Source: Acidimicrobiales bacterium (lineage in GTDB: Bacteria > Actinomycetota > Acidimicrobiia > Acidimicrobiales > Ilumatobacteraceae). Taken from it: a stretch of DNA of 64,000 nucleotides. Location of the stretch: assembly GCA_030828465.1 (NCBI GenBank), contig JAURCL010000002.1, positions 1 through 64,000 on the forward strand, given 5' to 3'. Shown here piece after piece: positions 10,755-19,816 of the stretch. The notes under the pieces were generated by a model, which saw only the letters and a program-made list of their open reading frames with translations, was not told the origin of the DNA and searched no databases. A program made the translations under genes and the position numbers. The first letter of the stretch is position 1, and each line of letters opens with the position of its first letter.

Positions 10755-10760
10755 CAGACT
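10755..10760 (+). promoter_or_regulatory. -10-like hexamer for the EamA-type exporter
   Basis: CAGACT lies 6 bases upstream of the GTG at 10767, in the 47-base gap after the aldolase gene. Confidence 0.45.
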
Positions 10761-10766
10761 CTCGCG

Positions 10767-11630
10767 GTGATCGGCTCCCGACGCCCCCTCCCGCCCGAAG
10801 GTCTCTTCGCCGTCTCAGCGATCTCGCAGTACATCGGCGCGTCCATCGCGGTCAGCGTCTTCGATCGGGTGGCACCCCAAGCAGTCGGCTGGCTGCGAGT
10901 GGTCGGCGCCTCGATCGCCCTGCTGGTCATCGCCCGACCGCGACCGAGGTCGTGGGGACGCGAGCGCTTAATCGGTGCCGCCGCCTTCGGTATCGCGACC
11001 GCGGCGATGAACCTGTTCTTCTACCTCGCGATCGCGCGGATCGATCTCGGCAAGAGCGTCGCCATCGAGTTCATCGGCCCGATCGCTGTGGCAGCAGCGA
11101 CGACCCGCTCATGGCGCAACGCGGGAGCGCTCGCCACCGCCGTCATCGGCGTGGCGCTGCTCGGCGGCGTCGAGATCGGCGAGGAGACCCTTGGCGTCGT
11201 CTTCATCATGGCGGCCAGCGCTTGTTGGGCCGCCTACATCGTGATCGGCTCACGAGTGGCCCGGGTGACCTCGGGGGTCGACGGCCTCGGCATCGGGCTC
11301 GCCATCGGAGCGCTCGCGCTCACCCCGTTCGGTGCGCCATGGAGCGGCCCGGTGTGGACCTCGCCCGTGCTGCTGCTCGCCTGCCTCGCCACCGGGGTGT
11401 TCTCGAACGCGATCGGTTACGGCATCGACCAGCACGTCCTGCGCCGCGTCAGCGTGCGGCGGTTCTCGGTGCTTCTCGCGCTCCTGCCAGTGACCGCCAC
11501 CCTGATCGGATGGCTGGCGCTCGGTCAACGTCCGAGTGGGCTCGACCTCACCGGCATCGCGCTCGTTCTCGTCGCCGTCGCAGGCCAGGAGCGAGAGCGG
11601 GCCGACGTGGTGCCGACGGACGCCGCCTGA
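10767..11630 (+). CDS. EamA/RhtA-type metabolite exporter
   Basis: A 287-residue membrane protein of the drug/metabolite transporter superfamily with about ten hydrophobic helices arranged as two EamA halves. NLFFYLAIARIDLGKSVAIEFIGPIAVA resembles the RhtA (threonine/homoserine exporter) half-repeat, as does AIGYGIDQHVLRRVSVRRFSVLLALLPVTA in the second half. The likely role is efflux of amino acids or related metabolites across the inner membrane; substrate not determined. The start is a GTG supported by CAGACT 6 bases upstream. Confidence 0.87.
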   Translation: MIGSRRPLPPEGLFAVSAISQYIGASIAVSVFDRVAPQAVGWLRVVGASIALLVIARPRPRSWGRERLIGAAAFGIATAAMNLFFYLAIARIDLGKSVAIEFIGPIAVAAATTRSWRNAGALATAVIGVALLGGVEIGEETLGVVFIMAASACWAAYIVIGSRVARVTSGVDGLGIGLAIGALALTPFGAPWSGPVWTSPVLLLACLATGVFSNAIGYGIDQHVLRRVSVRRFSVLLALLPVTATLIGWLALGQRPSGLDLTGIALVLVAVAGQERERADVVPTDAA

Positions 11631-11635
11631 CCGGC

Positions 11636-12802
11636 TCAGTGATCGTCGAGCCAGGGCGCGCAGAGCCCGTCGAGGTCGCGCACCTGAATGAGGTCGCGGT
11701 TCTCCCAGGTGACGCGGTTCGCCGGATCGGGGCGCAAGTTGAACAGTCGGAACTCCATCTCGGTGGTGTCGACCGACAGGATCCGTCCGATGAGCGCGTC
11801 GCCGAGCCCGAGGATCACCTTGATGGTCTCGAGCGCTTGGATCGATCCGATGATGCCCGGCAGCACGCCGAGCACCCCCGCCTCAGCGCAACTCGGAGCA
11901 AGTTCGGCGGGCGGAGGCTCGGGCACCATGTCGCGATAGGTCGGGCCCTCGAGCGGATGGAACACGCTCACCATGCCCTCGAATCGGAAGATCGAACCGT
12001 GCACCACCGGGATGCCGAGCTTCACGCTCGCGTCGTTGAGCACATATCGCGACGGGAAGTTGTCGGCTCCATCGACGATGACGTCGTAGCCGGAGATGAT
12101 GTCGAGGATGTTCTCGGCCGAGAGCCGCGTGTCGTAGGTGACGACATCGACATCGGGGTTCAACATGGTCAACGTCTTCTTGGCCGAGTCCACCTTGCGG
12201 TCACCGATGCGATCGATGTTGTGGAGGATCTGGCGCTGCAGGTTCGACGCGTCCACATCATCCATGTCGACGATGCCGATCGTGCCGACGCCGGCGGCGG
12301 CGAGGTAGAGCGCGGCCGGTGACCCGAGACCTCCGGCGCCGAGCAACAGCACCTTGGCGTCGAGCAACTTCTTCTGGCCCTCCACGCCCACCTCGGGGAG
12401 CAGAAGGTGGCGCTTGTACCGGTTCTGCTGCTCAGCTGAAAGCGAGGCCGGCTGGCGCCACGGACGGCCCTCATCCTTCCAACGGCCGAACCCGCCGTCC
12501 ATCGACTCGACGGTCGCGTAACCGAGCTCACCAAGAGTGCGCGCGGCGAACGCCGACCGCACCCCACCGGCGCAGTAGACGACGACCGGCGTCGACTTGT
12601 CGGGGATGCGCGCTTCGATCTGCGCCTCCAGATGTCCCCGGGGGATGTGGATCGCGCCCTCGATAGCACCCTCGGCGTACTCGTCGGGTTCGCGAACATC
12701 AAGCCAGACATGGCCGTCGGCCGCGTACTGGGCAGCGACGTCGGTGGTCACCTCGGTGATCTCCGCCTTGGCGGAGGCAAGCAGGTCTCTGAAGGTCGCC
12801 AT
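11636..12802 (-). CDS. rhodanese-MoeB fusion: sulfur-carrier adenylyltransferase/sulfurtransferase
   Basis: A 388-residue two-domain enzyme that would adenylate the C-terminal Gly-Gly of a ubiquitin-like sulfur carrier and pass sulfur to it. An N-terminal rhodanese domain (about 12-115) has its active Cys77 in YCAGGVRSA. The C-terminal E1-like MoeB/ThiF domain has the nucleotide loop GAGGLGSP (155-162), the Arg motif NLQRQILH and Cys305 in PSCAEAG. The domain order is the reverse of MoeZ/MOCS3, in which rhodanese is C-terminal. The zinc cysteines of MoeB are absent: the first CxxC position reads TYRD and the second pair is missing. No sulfur-carrier gene is adjacent. TAGGTT lies 9 bases before the ATG. 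Confidence 0.9.
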   Translation of the reverse strand: MATFRDLLASAKAEITEVTTDVAAQYAADGHVWLDVREPDEYAEGAIEGAIHIPRGHLEAQIEARIPDKSTPVVVYCAGGVRSAFAARTLGELGYATVESMDGGFGRWKDEGRPWRQPASLSAEQQNRYKRHLLLPEVGVEGQKKLLDAKVLLLGAGGLGSPAALYLAAAGVGTIGIVDMDDVDASNLQRQILHNIDRIGDRKVDSAKKTLTMLNPDVDVVTYDTRLSAENILDIISGYDVIVDGADNFPSRYVLNDASVKLGIPVVHGSIFRFEGMVSVFHPLEGPTYRDMVPEPPPAELAPSCAEAGVLGVLPGIIGSIQALETIKVILGLGDALIGRILSVDTTEMEFRLFNLRPDPANRVTWENRDLIQVRDLDGLCAPWLDDH

Positions 12803-12826
12803 GAAGGCAAAAACCTACCTAGTCGG

Positions 12827-13609
12827 TCAGGTATTCCCACCCTGGCCGATCGCGGCCCCGACGAGTGCCGGCAGCAACTCCGAGATACCTCCCACCAGCA
12901 CCGCATCGGCGTAGCGATCCATAGCGGTCTCCTGCCCGTTGACGATCACCACCCGAGCACCCGCCGCACGAGCCCGCGGCACGCAGTTCGCCGCCGGGAA
13001 CACGCTCAAGGTCGAGCCGACCGCCAGCATCACCTCGCACTCCTCGCTCACGCGGAGCGCCCGTTCGATCACCTCGGGGACCAGCGACTGACCGAAGCTG
13101 ATCGTGTCGCTCTTCAGAATGCCGCCACACTCGAGACAGGCCGGATCCTCGTCCCCAGCGCGCACCCGCTCCAACGTCGACGACATCGGGTGACGATCCC
13201 CGCACGACCAACACCTCGTCCACCACACGGTTCCGTGCACCTCGATCACGCGGTCCGACGAGTTGCCAGCTCGCTGGTGCAACTCGTCGATGTTCTGCGT
13301 CACCAGTCCGTGGAGGCGACCCGACTGCTCGAGGTCGACGAGCGCCCGATGCCCCGCGTTCGGCTCCGCCGACCAGGCCGGGTTCGCCATACGGCTCCGC
13401 CAAGCCGCTCGACGCACCTCGGGATCCCCGAGATAGTGCGACAGGTCGGAGACCTTCTCGGCCGCCGGGTCACGGGTCCAGAGACCCTGGGGTCCGCGAA
13501 AGTCCGGGATACCCGAATCGGTAGAGATACCCGCCCCCGTCAACACCGTCACCTTCGACGCCGCGGCGATCCACTCCGCCGCCAACCCGATCTCCGACCC
13601 ACTCGGCAC
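12827..13609 (-). CDS. Sir2 family NAD-dependent protein deacylase
   Basis: A 260-residue sirtuin that removes acyl groups from protein lysines using NAD. Motifs are complete: LTGAGISTDSGIPDFRG, TQNIDELHQRAG, the catalytic His in EVHGTVWW, and a four-Cys zinc site (CWSCGDRH and CLECGG). The segment between the HG motif and the zinc site is W-rich rather than the Y-x-x-R of desuccinylases, so deacetylation is more likely. GTG start at 13609 with CACACT 6 bases upstream. It faces the divergent gene at 13684. Confidence 0.92.
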   Translation of the reverse strand: MPSGSEIGLAAEWIAAASKVTVLTGAGISTDSGIPDFRGPQGLWTRDPAAEKVSDLSHYLGDPEVRRAAWRSRMANPAWSAEPNAGHRALVDLEQSGRLHGLVTQNIDELHQRAGNSSDRVIEVHGTVWWTRCWSCGDRHPMSSTLERVRAGDEDPACLECGGILKSDTISFGQSLVPEVIERALRVSEECEVMLAVGSTLSVFPAANCVPRARAAGARVVIVNGQETAMDRYADAVLVGGISELLPALVGAAIGQGGNT

Positions 13610-13615
13610 ACGACG

Positions 13616-13621
13616 AGTGTG
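13616..13621 (-). promoter_or_regulatory. -10-like hexamer for the sirtuin gene
   Basis: CACACT lies 6 bases upstream of the GTG at 13609. Confidence 0.4.
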
Positions 13622-13683
13622 GCCTCGCTTCCCCCTCCAATGCCAATGCGCACCCTCTCGACCCGATCATCGAAGGAGGAACG

Positions 13684-14211
13684 ATGCACAAGACCGACCC
13701 CGAAACCGACACCCCGAATGGCACGGTCACCATCCGTGCGTGGATCGACGCGATCGTCGACGCCCGCGGACACGACCCCCGCAGCACGTACGTCGAGCGC
13801 TACTGGGTGGCGACCATCGGACCCTCGGCCGCGTGGATCATGCGACGATTCGCCGACGAGTTCGACACCGCACCCCACGGATTCGAGATCGACCTCGACG
13901 CGACCGCGCGATCTCTCGGCATGAGCTTTCGGCGCCGCGAGCAGTCCCCCTTTGGCCGCGCCCTTCAGCGATGCGTGATGTTCGGACTCATCCGACCCTC
14001 CGCCGACGGCTACGAGGTTCGCCGCCGGCTGCCGAACGTGCCATTCCGGCAACTCCGACGCCTTCCCGGAGCGCTGCAGGACGATCATCCCGCTTGGGCT
14101 CGTCTCAGCTCCTCCTGCGAGCGACGCGATCTCGAGCGCACCCTCGTAGAGGCCGGCGTGCCACCGGCCGCAGCTGCCCGCGCCGGGGAGGCCGTGTCGC
14201 TCAGGAGTTGA
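13684..14211 (+). CDS. hypothetical protein, possible winged-helix fold
   Basis: This 175-residue soluble protein is not assigned to a family. A textbook Shine-Dalgarno AAGGAGGA ends 3 bases before the ATG, so expression is likely and the start is secure. The N-terminal third is Trp/Tyr-containing and helical (IRAWIDAIVDARGH, YVERYWVATIGPSAAWIMRRF). A middle part (GFEIDLDATARSLGMSF, FGRALQRCVMFGLIR, YEVRRRLPNVPFRQLRRLP) looks like helix-turn-helix followed by a basic beta-wing. A DNA-binding role is a guess from this pattern. It faces the sirtuin divergently and ends 21 bases before the sulfatase stop. Confidence 0.7.
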   Translation: MHKTDPETDTPNGTVTIRAWIDAIVDARGHDPRSTYVERYWVATIGPSAAWIMRRFADEFDTAPHGFEIDLDATARSLGMSFRRREQSPFGRALQRCVMFGLIRPSADGYEVRRRLPNVPFRQLRRLPGALQDDHPAWARLSSSCERRDLERTLVEAGVPPAAAARAGEAVSLRS

Positions 14212-14232
14212 TGCCGGGCTCGCCGCACCAGC

Positions 14233-15657
14233 TCAGGGCCAGCGGTCGCCGACCTCGGCCTGCAGGCGGGCCAACTCCCCGCGCAACCGCTCCACATCGG
14301 CGGCGCGCGACGGATCGCCGATCAGATTCGTCGTCTCGAACGGATCGCTCGCCAGATCGAAGAACTCCCACTCGATCGGATCGACCGGACCGTTAGCGCC
14401 GGGCTGATCGCAGGGGTCGTTGTAGTAGCAGATGAGCTTCTCAGTCGCCGTCCGAACACCGAGATGGGCCGGCACATTGTGCGCTCCATCGCGATGCATC
14501 CAGTACCGGTAGTACATCGAGCTCCTCCAGTCGACCGGCGGCTCGCCCTCGAGCACCGGCACCGCCGAACGGCCCTGCATCCATTCGGGCACCTCCACCC
14601 CGCACCACTCGAGGATCGTCGGGGCGACATCGACATTCAGCACCATCGCATCCGACGACGAACCCGGCTCGACCCGCCGCGGATAGCTGACGAGGAACGG
14701 CATGCGAAGCGACTCCTCGTACATGAGCCGCTTGTCGAACCAGCCGTGGTCGCCGAGGAAGAACCCTTGGTCACTCGTGTAGACCACGATCGTGTCGTCA
14801 GCGACGCCAATCGCCTCGAGATGGTCGAGGATCCGATCGACCCCCTCATCGACCGCGGCGACCACCCGCAGGTAGTCCTTGATGTAGCGCTGGTACCGCC
14901 ACCGGAGCTCCGCCTCGGAGTCGAGCCCATCGGGCACCGGCGCCTTCAGGTCGTAGATCGGATCGAGATCCATGAGGCGCATCCGCATCGCCCGCACCAC
15001 CGCAGCGCGATCCGCGTGACCGTCGATGAGGTCCTCGAACATGGTCTCCGGCTCGGGGATGTCGACACCGTCGAAGAGCGCGGCGTGGCGCGGCGCCGGC
15101 TCCCAACGACGATGCGGCGCCTTGTGATGACACAACAGCAGGAACGGCCGATCCGGATCACGACGATCGATCCAGTCGATGCAGTCGTCGGTGATGAGAT
15201 CGGTGACGTACCCGCCGCGCTCCACCACCTCGCCGTCAGCCGCCAACATCACCGGGTCGTAGTAGTGACCCTGACCGGGCAACACCCGCCAGAAGTCGAA
15301 CCCGGCCGGATCGGCGTTCGGCCCGTGACCGAGATGCCACTTGCCGATCATCGCGGTCTGATAACCCGCCTCGCGGAGAAGTCGGGGGAAGGTCACCAAC
15401 GAGTTGTCGAGCGGTGTGTCGAGGGTGGTCACCCCGTTCACATGGTTGTAGGTGCCGGTCAGGATCGCCGCGCGACTCGGCGCGCAGATCGAGTTGGTGC
15501 AGAACGCCGAGTCGAGCCGCATCCCCCGCTCGGCGATCCGGTCGATCCCCGGCGTCCGGTTGATCCGACTGCCATAGGCCGACACCGCGTGGGCCGCGTG
15601 GTCGTCGCTCATGATGAAGACGACGTTCGGCGGCCTCCCCGCCGGCGAGACGCTCAC
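14233..15657 (-). CDS. sulfatase (formylglycine-dependent)
   Basis: A 474-residue arylsulfatase-superfamily hydrolase of sulfate esters. The modification motif CAPSRAAILTG places the formylglycine Cys at residue 58. Calcium ligands Asp18-Asp19 lie in IMSDDHAAH, and a second metal pair is in YTSDQGFFLGDHGW. HKAPHRRWEPAP supplies active-site basic residues. No signal peptide is seen, so it is probably cytoplasmic, unlike most sulfatases. The GTG at 15657 is preferred over an ATG at 15720 because it overlaps the pepA stop as GTGA (translational coupling) and removes a non-conserved N-terminus. No formylglycine-generating enzyme lies in the window. Confidence 0.9.
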   Translation of the reverse strand: MSVSPAGRPPNVVFIMSDDHAAHAVSAYGSRINRTPGIDRIAERGMRLDSAFCTNSICAPSRAAILTGTYNHVNGVTTLDTPLDNSLVTFPRLLREAGYQTAMIGKWHLGHGPNADPAGFDFWRVLPGQGHYYDPVMLAADGEVVERGGYVTDLITDDCIDWIDRRDPDRPFLLLCHHKAPHRRWEPAPRHAALFDGVDIPEPETMFEDLIDGHADRAAVVRAMRMRLMDLDPIYDLKAPVPDGLDSEAELRWRYQRYIKDYLRVVAAVDEGVDRILDHLEAIGVADDTIVVYTSDQGFFLGDHGWFDKRLMYEESLRMPFLVSYPRRVEPGSSSDAMVLNVDVAPTILEWCGVEVPEWMQGRSAVPVLEGEPPVDWRSSMYYRYWMHRDGAHNVPAHLGVRTATEKLICYYNDPCDQPGANGPVDPIEWEFFDLASDPFETTNLIGDPSRAADVERLRGELARLQAEVGDRWP

Positions 15658-17111
15658 CAGTTGGTGACCGTGTCGATCAGCAGCCGAGTGCCAAACCCCG
15701 TCGCCCCCTTGGAACGCCACGACTCGTCACCGTCGACCTTCATTGGACCGGCGATGTCGATGTGCGCCCAGGGGACATCACCGACGAATTCCGAGAGGAA
15801 AATGGCCGCCGTGATGCACCCGCCGTAGGGGCCGCCGATATTGCGCATGTCGGCCGCGACCGAGTCGAGCAACTTGCGGTAGCGGCCCGCCTCAAGAGGC
15901 ATCTGCCACACCGGCTCATCGGTGGACGCCGAGGCGGCCCGCACCCGATCCACCGTGGCCTGATCGTTGCCGAGGACCGCGGCGACCTCAGGGCCGAGAG
16001 CGGCCATCGCCGCCCCGGTGAGCGTCGCGATATCGAAGATCGCGTCCGGACCGTCCTCGACCGCGAGCGACAGCCCATCCGCGAGGATGAGTCGACCCTC
16101 GGCGTCGGTGTTGTGGATCTCCACCGTCTTGCCGTTGCGCATCGTCAGCACATCACCGAGCTTCAGGGCGGAACCCGACGGCATGTTGTCGGTGCAGACC
16201 AAATACCCGGTGACCCGAGTGCGGCATCGCAGATCGCGCAACGCGGTCATTGTCGAGAGCACCGCTGCGGCACCCGACATGTCCATCTTCATCACGACGT
16301 GGAAGGCGTCGCTCGGCTTCAGGCTGATACCGCCCGAGTCGTACATCACGCCCTTGCCGACGAGCGCGACGTGACCCTTCGGGTTCGACGGCTCGAAGGT
16401 GAGGCGAACGAGACGGGCTGGCTCGGTGCTGCCTCGATTCACTCCGAGGAGTCCCCCACAGCCCATGTCCTCGAGGTCGTCGTTGTCGAACACCTCCACG
16501 CCGAAGCCGTGGCGCTGACCGAGCTCAACGGCGAGATCGGCGATATCCCGGGCGTTCAGATGAGCCGGCGGGGTGTTCGCGAGATCGCGGGCGAGCGTCG
16601 CCGCGCGCGCGGTCACCGCGCCCTGACGCACCCCGGTCTCAATGGCGCGTCCCGCCGGTGAGACGAGGGTCAGATGATCGAACCGGGACGAGGTGTCCGG
16701 CTTCGCCGTGATGCCCGAATAGCGGTAGGCAGCGAGCAGCGCGCCCTCGGTCACCGCTCGCGCGTCAGCCCGCGAACCCGACCAAGCCGACGAGAGGTCG
16801 AGCGCGAGTTGACGATGCCTCCCACAGGCGCGAACGAAGGCCGCGGCCGCGTCGCGCAGCGCTACCGCATCAGGCTTGGCACCGACCCCGACAGCGACCG
16901 CCGCGGGACCATCCCTCCGAGGCACCACGAGGGTCTGGCCAACCCGACCGGAGAAACCGAGACGTTCGAGTTCACGACGCCCCAAGCCGACCGATCGGGG
17001 CACCGAGCCGGAGGTGCCGACGGCGACACCGACGATGGTTGCTGCCCGGGGCACCCCTCGAGCGACGTCGATTTCGGGTACCGATGAGAAAGGGATGGAG
17101 GGAGCGCTCAT
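15654..17111 (-). CDS. pepA: leucyl aminopeptidase (M17)
   Basis: A 485-residue di-metal cytosolic aminopeptidase that releases N-terminal residues from peptides. The signature NTDAEGRLILADGL, the metal-site segment GKGVMYDSGGISLKPSD and the Lys/Asp-rich MKMDMSGAAAVL are intact. The first ATG at 17216 would add a basic, unconserved stretch. The ATG at 17111 is preferred, with CAGAAT 6 bases upstream. Its stop overlaps the sulfatase GTG start by 4 bases. Confidence 0.94.
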   Translation of the reverse strand: MSAPSIPFSSVPEIDVARGVPRAATIVGVAVGTSGSVPRSVGLGRRELERLGFSGRVGQTLVVPRRDGPAAVAVGVGAKPDAVALRDAAAAFVRACGRHRQLALDLSSAWSGSRADARAVTEGALLAAYRYSGITAKPDTSSRFDHLTLVSPAGRAIETGVRQGAVTARAATLARDLANTPPAHLNARDIADLAVELGQRHGFGVEVFDNDDLEDMGCGGLLGVNRGSTEPARLVRLTFEPSNPKGHVALVGKGVMYDSGGISLKPSDAFHVVMKMDMSGAAAVLSTMTALRDLRCRTRVTGYLVCTDNMPSGSALKLGDVLTMRNGKTVEIHNTDAEGRLILADGLSLAVEDGPDAIFDIATLTGAAMAALGPEVAAVLGNDQATVDRVRAASASTDEPVWQMPLEAGRYRKLLDSVAADMRNIGGPYGGCITAAIFLSEFVGDVPWAHIDIAGPMKVDGDESWRSKGATGFGTRLLIDTVTNW

Positions 17112-17117
17112 GGCGTC

Positions 17118-17123
17118 ATTCTG
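17118..17123 (-). promoter_or_regulatory. -10-like hexamer for pepA
   Basis: CAGAAT lies 6 bases upstream of the ATG at 17111 in the divergent pepA/YceI gap; weaker than the TANNNT examples. Confidence 0.35.
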
Positions 17124-17163
17124 CCTGAGCCGCGCTCGAGGGGACACCACTGGAAGCCGCTGA

Positions 17164-17169
17164 CAGACT
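17164..17169 (+). promoter_or_regulatory. -10-like hexamer for the YceI-like gene
   Basis: CAGACT lies 6 bases upstream of the ATG at 17176. The same hexamer and spacing occur before the genes at 10767, 34988 and 54722. Confidence 0.45.
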
Positions 17170-17175
17170 GAGTGA

Positions 17176-18021
17176 ATGGACACGCCGTCGAGCCCCAAAC
17201 GCCGCCGCCTCGTCATCGCCCTCGCCTCGGTGGTCGCTCTCGTCGCCCTCGGCTACGGGGCGATCATCTTCTACGCCGAGGTCATCAACGACGCTCCCGA
17301 AGCGCTCGACAGCGGTGACCTCGACGCCGCGCTTGCCGCGACCACCACCGCGGTGAGCGCCGACCCCGCCGACGAGCCAACTTACGAGCCAGCCGATGCA
17401 GCACCGGCGACCACGGCAGTCACCGAGACGACCACCGAGACCGTCACCGAGACCAGCGCCGTCGCCGACACCGAGGAGGCCTCCCCGACGGACGAGACCG
17501 ACCTCGAGGGCGTCTGGGTGATCGGACCCGGCTCCGAACTCGGCTACCGGGTCGCTGAGGTGCTCTTCGGCGTGCCGACCGAGGGCGTCGGTAGAACCGA
17601 TCAGGTCACCGGCAGCATCCGCCTCGACGGCGATGTGCTCGACGAGGCCTCCTTCACCGTCGACGTGGCCTCGATCACCAGCGACGACGGGCGTCGCGAC
17701 AACCAGTTCCGCGGTCGGATCATGTCGGCCAACGAGTTCCCGACCGCCACGTTCACGCTCACCGCGCCGTCCGCGCTCGGCGTCGAGGCCGCTGAGGGTG
17801 CTTCGGTAACGGCCACCGTCACCGGTGACCTCACCCTCCGCGGAGTGACGCTGCCCGTTGAGGTCGCCGTCGAAGCTCGCATCACCGATGGCCGACTCGG
17901 TGTGCTCGGCTCGGTTCCGGTCGTGTTCACCGACTTCGGCATCACCGACCCGTCGATCACCGGCATCCGAGTGGAACCCGACGGGCTCATCGAGTTCGTG
18001 CTCGTACTCGACCCGGCGTGA
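17176..18021 (+). CDS. membrane-anchored YceI-like protein
   Basis: A 281-residue protein with one N-terminal transmembrane helix (residues 12-34) after a basic KRRR start. A long Thr/Glu/Ala-rich linker (about 50-110) follows, then a YceI-type lipocalin-like beta barrel (about 115-281). Family landmarks in the barrel are GVWVIGPGSELGYRV, SFTVDVASITSDDGRRDNQFRG and FPTATFTLT. YceI proteins bind isoprenoid-like or amphiphilic lipids. This one would be held outside the membrane on a flexible stalk. The ligand is unknown. Confidence 0.88.
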   Translation: MDTPSSPKRRRLVIALASVVALVALGYGAIIFYAEVINDAPEALDSGDLDAALAATTTAVSADPADEPTYEPADAAPATTAVTETTTETVTETSAVADTEEASPTDETDLEGVWVIGPGSELGYRVAEVLFGVPTEGVGRTDQVTGSIRLDGDVLDEASFTVDVASITSDDGRRDNQFRGRIMSANEFPTATFTLTAPSALGVEAAEGASVTATVTGDLTLRGVTLPVEVAVEARITDGRLGVLGSVPVVFTDFGITDPSITGIRVEPDGLIEFVLVLDPA

Positions 18022-18025
18022 TTAC

Positions 18026-19816
18026 TCAGCCGACCGGCTGATCGGAGCGCCAGGCCGCGACGAGCGCGGCGAACCGCCCGCCCTCACGCTCCGCCAATTC
18101 GTCCCAGGTTCCCACCTCGACGATTCGCCCCCCGTCGCAGACGACGACTCGGTCGGCCCGCTGCACCGTCGACAGACGGTGGGCCACCACAACCACCGTG
18201 CGGCCCTCCATCAGGCGCTCGAGCGCTCGCTCCACCGTCGCCTCCGTGCCCGGGTCGAGATTCGACGTCGCCTCGTCGAGCACGAGCACCGACGGATCGA
18301 CGAGCGCCGCCCGAGCCAGCGAGACGAGTTGCCGCTCACCGGCCGATAGCCGGGAGCCGCGCTCGCGGACCTCGGTGTCGAGCCCCTCAGGGAACGACTC
18401 GATGTGCTGCAGGGCCCCGATGCGATCGAGGGCCCGACGCAATTCGGCGTCGTCAGCGGTTGGCCGGGCGAGACGCAGGTTGTCGGCGATCGTGCCGTTG
18501 AACAGGAACCCCTCCTGGGGCACCACGACGATGCGGTCGCGCAAACTGCGCATCGTCGCGTCGCGAAGGTCACGACCTCCGAGCGAGATCGCTCCATCGT
18601 CAGGGTCGTAGAGCCGCGCGATCAATTTGGCGAGCGTCGACTTGCCGGCTCCGGTCGGACCGACCAAAGCGATCCGCTCACCGTCGGCGATCGCCAGCGA
18701 AGCGTCACGGAGCGCCGGCGTCGAGGTCGACGGGTACGCGAAGGTGACCCCGTCGACGAGCAGGTCGCCGTTGGCTGGAAGGTCGATCGCCCCGCTCCGC
18801 TCATCCACGTCGGGTTCGGTGTCGAGGATCGCGAACATCTTGTGCAACGACGCGCCGGCGGACTGCACGGTGTTGTAGAGCTGGGAGAGCTGCTGGACCG
18901 GCTCGAACAAGCTCGCGAGCAGCAACACGACCGCCACCACCGTGCCGACGGATACCGACCCGTTGGCGACGAGCCAGCCCCCGGCCGCCAGCCCGAGCGC
19001 CGTGGCGACCACCCCGGCGAGCTCGACCAGACCGAAGTACCAGGTGGACACCCGAACACTGTGCAGGTGCGCATCGAAGAGCCCCCGATTCGACTCGCCG
19101 AAACGACGCCGCTGCTCAGGAACCCGAGCCGACGCCTGGATCACCCGGACGCCAGCGAGGTTCTCTTGGATCGACGAGAGGTTCTCGCCAACCCGTTCGC
19201 GCACCCCGAGGTAGGCCTCGTTGGAATCCCGTTGGAACTTGATCGACGCGAGGACGATCACCGGCAACACGAGGAGAGCCACGAGGGTGAGCTGCCACGA
19301 CAGCGAGAGAAGCACCACCAAGGCGACCACGAGAAGGATCCCCGCGGACACGAACTGGAGCAGTCCCCACTGAACCAGCTCCGACATCGACTCGATGTCG
19401 GCCGTCATGCGCGCCACGAGCACACCCGCCTTGTTCTCATCGAAAAAACCGAGCGACTGACGTTGAATATGGGCGAAGAGCCGGAGGCGCAGCTCGCGTA
19501 GAAAGCCCTCCCCGGCGCGATTTACCAAGAGGTACTGACCCCGCGACCCGACGAAAGCGACCGTGACGGCAACGAGGTAACCGACGATCGTCACGCCGAG
19601 TTGCGCTCGGTCGCCGACCCTGATCCCCGAGTCGATGCCGTGACGCACCAGCAACGGCCCAGCGATCGTCGCCGACGTGGCCAGCGCGACGAAACCGACG
19701 GCGCCGAGCATCGTCCGTCGGAACGGACGACCGAGCCGGGCCGCGCGGCGAATCACGCGACGGGTCGCCGCGCCGTCGAGGCGATCCTCCGGAGCGACCG
19801 CTCCCCCGCCCCACAT
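18026..19816 (-). CDS. ABC exporter half-transporter, catalytically competent half
   Basis: A 596-residue fused permease-ATPase. About six transmembrane helices (residues 35-310) precede an NBD with Walker A GPTGAGKSTLAKLI, signature LSAGERQ, Walker B VLVLDEATSNLD with the catalytic Glu, and H-loop VVAHRLST. It starts exactly at the stop of the upstream half-transporter (19816), so they form one translational unit and probably a heterodimer. The signature deviates from LSGGQ, as is common in the competent half of heterodimeric exporters. The substrate (drug, lipid or peptide) is unknown. Confidence 0.93.
   Translation of the reverse strand: MWGGGAVAPEDRLDGAATRRVIRRAARLGRPFRRTMLGAVGFVALATSATIAGPLLVRHGIDSGIRVGDRAQLGVTIVGYLVAVTVAFVGSRGQYLLVNRAGEGFLRELRLRLFAHIQRQSLGFFDENKAGVLVARMTADIESMSELVQWGLLQFVSAGILLVVALVVLLSLSWQLTLVALLVLPVIVLASIKFQRDSNEAYLGVRERVGENLSSIQENLAGVRVIQASARVPEQRRRFGESNRGLFDAHLHSVRVSTWYFGLVELAGVVATALGLAAGGWLVANGSVSVGTVVAVVLLLASLFEPVQQLSQLYNTVQSAGASLHKMFAILDTEPDVDERSGAIDLPANGDLLVDGVTFAYPSTSTPALRDASLAIADGERIALVGPTGAGKSTLAKLIARLYDPDDGAISLGGRDLRDATMRSLRDRIVVVPQEGFLFNGTIADNLRLARPTADDAELRRALDRIGALQHIESFPEGLDTEVRERGSRLSAGERQLVSLARAALVDPSVLVLDEATSNLDPGTEATVERALERLMEGRTVVVVAHRLSTVQRADRVVVCDGGRIVEVGTWDELAEREGGRFAALVAAWRSDQPVG

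Noticed and set aside
10403-12322. Plus-strand open frame of 639 codons overlapping aldolase, exporter and MoeB
   Set aside because: Overlaps three genes with intact motifs and has low-complexity Arg/Pro content; a GC-bias artefact.
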